A stretch of DNA of 7,471 nt from Microbacteriaceae bacterium (GTDB lineage: Bacteria; Actinomycetota; Actinomycetes; Actinomycetales; Microbacteriaceae), in assembly GCA_017744755.1 (NCBI GenBank), contig JAGIAU010000107.1:1-7471 (forward strand), in the 5' to 3' direction. The notes beneath the pieces are model-generated. The model ran no database searches and was not told where the DNA came from. It saw nothing but the letters and a program-made list of their open reading frames with translations. Shown here one piece after another: positions 6,480 through 7,471 of this stretch; the stretch's first letter is position 1; every line of letters begins with the position of its first letter. The translations under genes were made by a program, and so were the position numbers.

Positions 6480-6595
6480 TGCGAATACTCGGCATCGGGG
6501 CGGGCCCGCCGTGCGCAGTGGGCCGCGCGAGCACGTTCGTTCCTCCGCAGGACCGGGGGCGCGCAACCCGCCGCTGCCGGAGACGGAGCCGCCTG

Positions 6596-7201
6596 CTATG
6601 CGCTCCGCGCCGCGCGGAGCGCGCTGAGGAAGACGGCGAGCGCCTCGCCGGCCTCCGCGATCGGACCGTCGTTGCCGAGCTCCAGGTCGACCGGGAAGCC
6701 GGGGGCCGGGTCCGTGCGCGCGAGGCGGACCGCCTGCTCGACGGCGTTCTCCCGGCCACGGAGCGCGAGCCGGGCCGCGCGGGTCTCCGGGGAGACGCTG
6801 ACGCGGACGACGCGGAGGAGGCCCGGGAAGCGCGCGGCGAGCGCCGGGAGGGCGGTCCGGGAGCAGTTCGCGACGACCGTCGTGCCGGCCGCGATGAGCT
6901 CGTCGACATCGAGCGGGATGCCGTAGCGGAGCCCGTTCGCAGGCCAGTGCGCGGCGAAGGCGCCCGCCGCGAGCGCCGCGTCGAACTCCGCCTCCGTGTG
7001 CGGGAGGTGGTCCTCGCCCGGCCCGGCAGGACGGGTGACGGCGCGGCGGATGAAGCGGACCGCCGACTCGTCCGCCAGCGCCGTGGCCGCCCACTGCATG
7101 ACGGCGTCCTTGCCGGCCCCGCTCGCGCCGACGACGGCGACGAACGCGCCCGCGTCCGGCACGACCCCGGCGACCGCCTGCGACGTCGCGAGCGCGTTCA
7201 C
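6596..7201 (-). CDS. phnN: Ribose 1,5-bisphosphate phosphokinase PhnN
   Basis: A 201-residue cytoplasmic kinase of the C-P lyase pathway. In E. coli, PhnN phosphorylates ribose 1,5-bisphosphate to 5-phosphoribosyl 1-diphosphate (PRPP). The fold is guanylate-kinase-like. Walker A is GASGAGKD (25-32), where the Asp after the Lys is typical of PhnN (GxSGAGKD). It also has RRAVTRP (52-58), HWPANGLRYGIP (85-96), NCSR (112-115) and LRGRE (147-151), all recognisable PhnN landmarks. Length matches the family (about 185-200). The start is GTG at 7201, overlapping the phnM TGA by 4 bp (GTGA). GAGGGGAG lies 9 nt upstream, and no in-frame alternative lies close to the P-loop. Coupling to phnM supports membership of a C-P lyase operon continuing to the right. 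Confidence 0.92.
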   Translation of the reverse strand: MNALATSQAVAGVVPDAGAFVAVVGASGAGKDAVMQWAATALADESAVRFIRRAVTRPAGPGEDHLPHTEAEFDAALAAGAFAAHWPANGLRYGIPLDVDELIAAGTTVVANCSRTALPALAARFPGLLRVVRVSVSPETRAARLALRGRENAVEQAVRLARTDPAPGFPVDLELGNDGPIAEAGEALAVFLSALRAARSA

Positions 7202-7471
7202 GCCACCCGGCTCCCCTCGCGCCACACGCCGCGGACGACGGGGACGGGCGCGCCCGTCGGGTGCTGCGCGCTCGGCGCGTCGAGGTGCGGGCGGACGCGG
7301 ACGAGGTCGGCGCGCAGGCCCGGGGCCAGCCGGCCGCGGTCGTCGAGGCCGACGGCGGCGGCGGGGTTCGTCGAGACGAGCCTGGCGCCGAGCGGCAGGT
7401 CGATGCGGCCCTGACCCCACAGCAGGAAAACGGCCTGCAGCGGGCTCGCCGGCACGTAGTCGGAGGAGAGG
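7198..7471 (-). CDS. phnM: PhnM C-terminal part (alpha-D-ribose 1-methylphosphonate 5-triphosphate diphosphatase)
   Basis: The last 90 residues of an amidohydrolase-family protein; the first roughly 290 lie beyond the right edge. The visible part opens with LSSDYVPASPLQAVFLL, where SSDY carries the conserved metal-site Asp of PhnM. It continues through RLVSTNPAAAVGLDDRGRLAPGLRADLVRV, the typical C-terminal amidohydrolase segment, to PVVRGVWREGSRVA. In the C-P lyase pathway PhnM removes diphosphate from the ribose triphosphate phosphonate intermediate before PhnJ cleaves the C-P bond. Its presence beside phnN strongly implies that phnGHIJKL are encoded just upstream, although they are not visible here. 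Confidence 0.93.
   Translation of the reverse strand, partial: LSSDYVPASPLQAVFLLWGQGRIDLPLGARLVSTNPAAAVGLDDRGRLAPGLRADLVRVRPHLDAPSAQHPTGAPVPVVRGVWREGSRVA

Larger units (their letters stand above)
6364..6595 (-). other. phnN-phnD intergenic region (232 bp)
   Basis: This is the only sizeable non-coding stretch in the window; the other gaps are 9, 33 and 49 bp. From right to left it holds GC-rich sequence with loosely pairing blocks (GCAGG/CCTGC and CTCCG/CGGAG at about 6540-6595), a perfect 12-bp palindrome ggcgggcccgcc at 6499-6510, a 6-bp stem/4-nt loop hairpin at 6464-6479, the PHO-box-like repeat and the phnD ribosome site. No T-tract terminator follows the hairpin. No tRNA, known riboswitch or credible small gene was recognised. 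Confidence 0.6.

Noticed and set aside
5410..6909. Longer 499-residue version of phnD starting at 6909
   Set aside because: The first 182 residues are a Ser/Arg/Pro-rich translation of antisense or alternate-frame phnN and the gap. The ribosome site at 6372-6378 and the lipoprotein signal peptide fix the start at 6363.
6596..7420. Longer 274-residue version of phnN starting at 7420
   Set aside because: The extra 73 residues overlap phnM out of frame and are Arg/Pro-rich. The GTG at 7201 with the GTGA overlap and the P-loop near residue 25 match PhnN family length.
1..7471. CRISPR array, tRNA, rRNA, insertion sequence or prophage signals
   Set aside because: No spaced direct repeats, cloverleaf, transposase or inverted-repeat pair seen; the window is filled by phosphonate genes of uniform composition.

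Overview
This high-GC window (roughly 70% by eye) carries eight genes, all on the minus strand. They are read from right to left and packed almost end to end. In transcription order they are: the C-terminal 90 codons of phnM, phnN, a 232-bp gap, phnD, phnC, a double-length phnE, an FAD-dependent amine-oxidase-like gene, a phosphonatase-like HAD hydrolase, and the first 258 codons of a zinc alcohol dehydrogenase that runs off the left edge. The window is a phosphonate uptake and catabolism locus.

Base composition, GTG starts and 4-bp GTGA/ATGA gene overlaps suggest a high-GC actinobacterium. A palindromic intergenic element at about 1481-1511 begins ggtctcgatacg and ends ctcgacc. It looks like a dispersed repeat I associate from memory with Microbacteriaceae (Microbacterium/Leifsonia-type genomes). 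The family-level assignment is inference.

Layout. The right edge (6596-7471) is the tail of a C-P lyase operon: PhnM (triphosphate-ribose phosphonate diphosphatase) and PhnN (ribose 1,5-bisphosphate phosphokinase). The rest of the operon (phnGHIJKL) presumably lies beyond the window. The gap at 6364-6595 probably holds the phnD promoter region, with an 11-bp tandem repeat resembling the actinobacterial PhoP 'PHO box' (GTTCACCCGAG) about 70 bp before phnD. Next comes a phosphonate ABC importer: lipoprotein PhnD, ATPase PhnC, and PhnE with two permease units fused in one 624-residue chain. Three enzymes follow that match the set often seen with phosphonate clusters: a FAD oxidoreductase (HpnW/TIGR03364 type), a PhnX-like hydrolase (TIGR03351 type) and a Zn-dependent dehydrogenase (HpnZ/TIGR03366 type).

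Working model (inference). PhnCDE imports an aminoalkylphosphonate. The flavoenzyme oxidatively removes its amino or methylamino group to give phosphonoacetaldehyde, with no PhnW transaminase. The HAD enzyme, which keeps the residues needed for phosphonatase chemistry, releases phosphate and acetaldehyde. The dehydrogenase either handles the aldehyde or supplies phosphonoacetaldehyde from a hydroxyphosphonate. The adjacent C-P lyase genes would give the cell a second, broader route for the same imported compounds. The most interesting features are this dual-route arrangement, the fused PhnE, the retained catalytic lysine in the PhnX-like protein and the PHO-box-like repeat.
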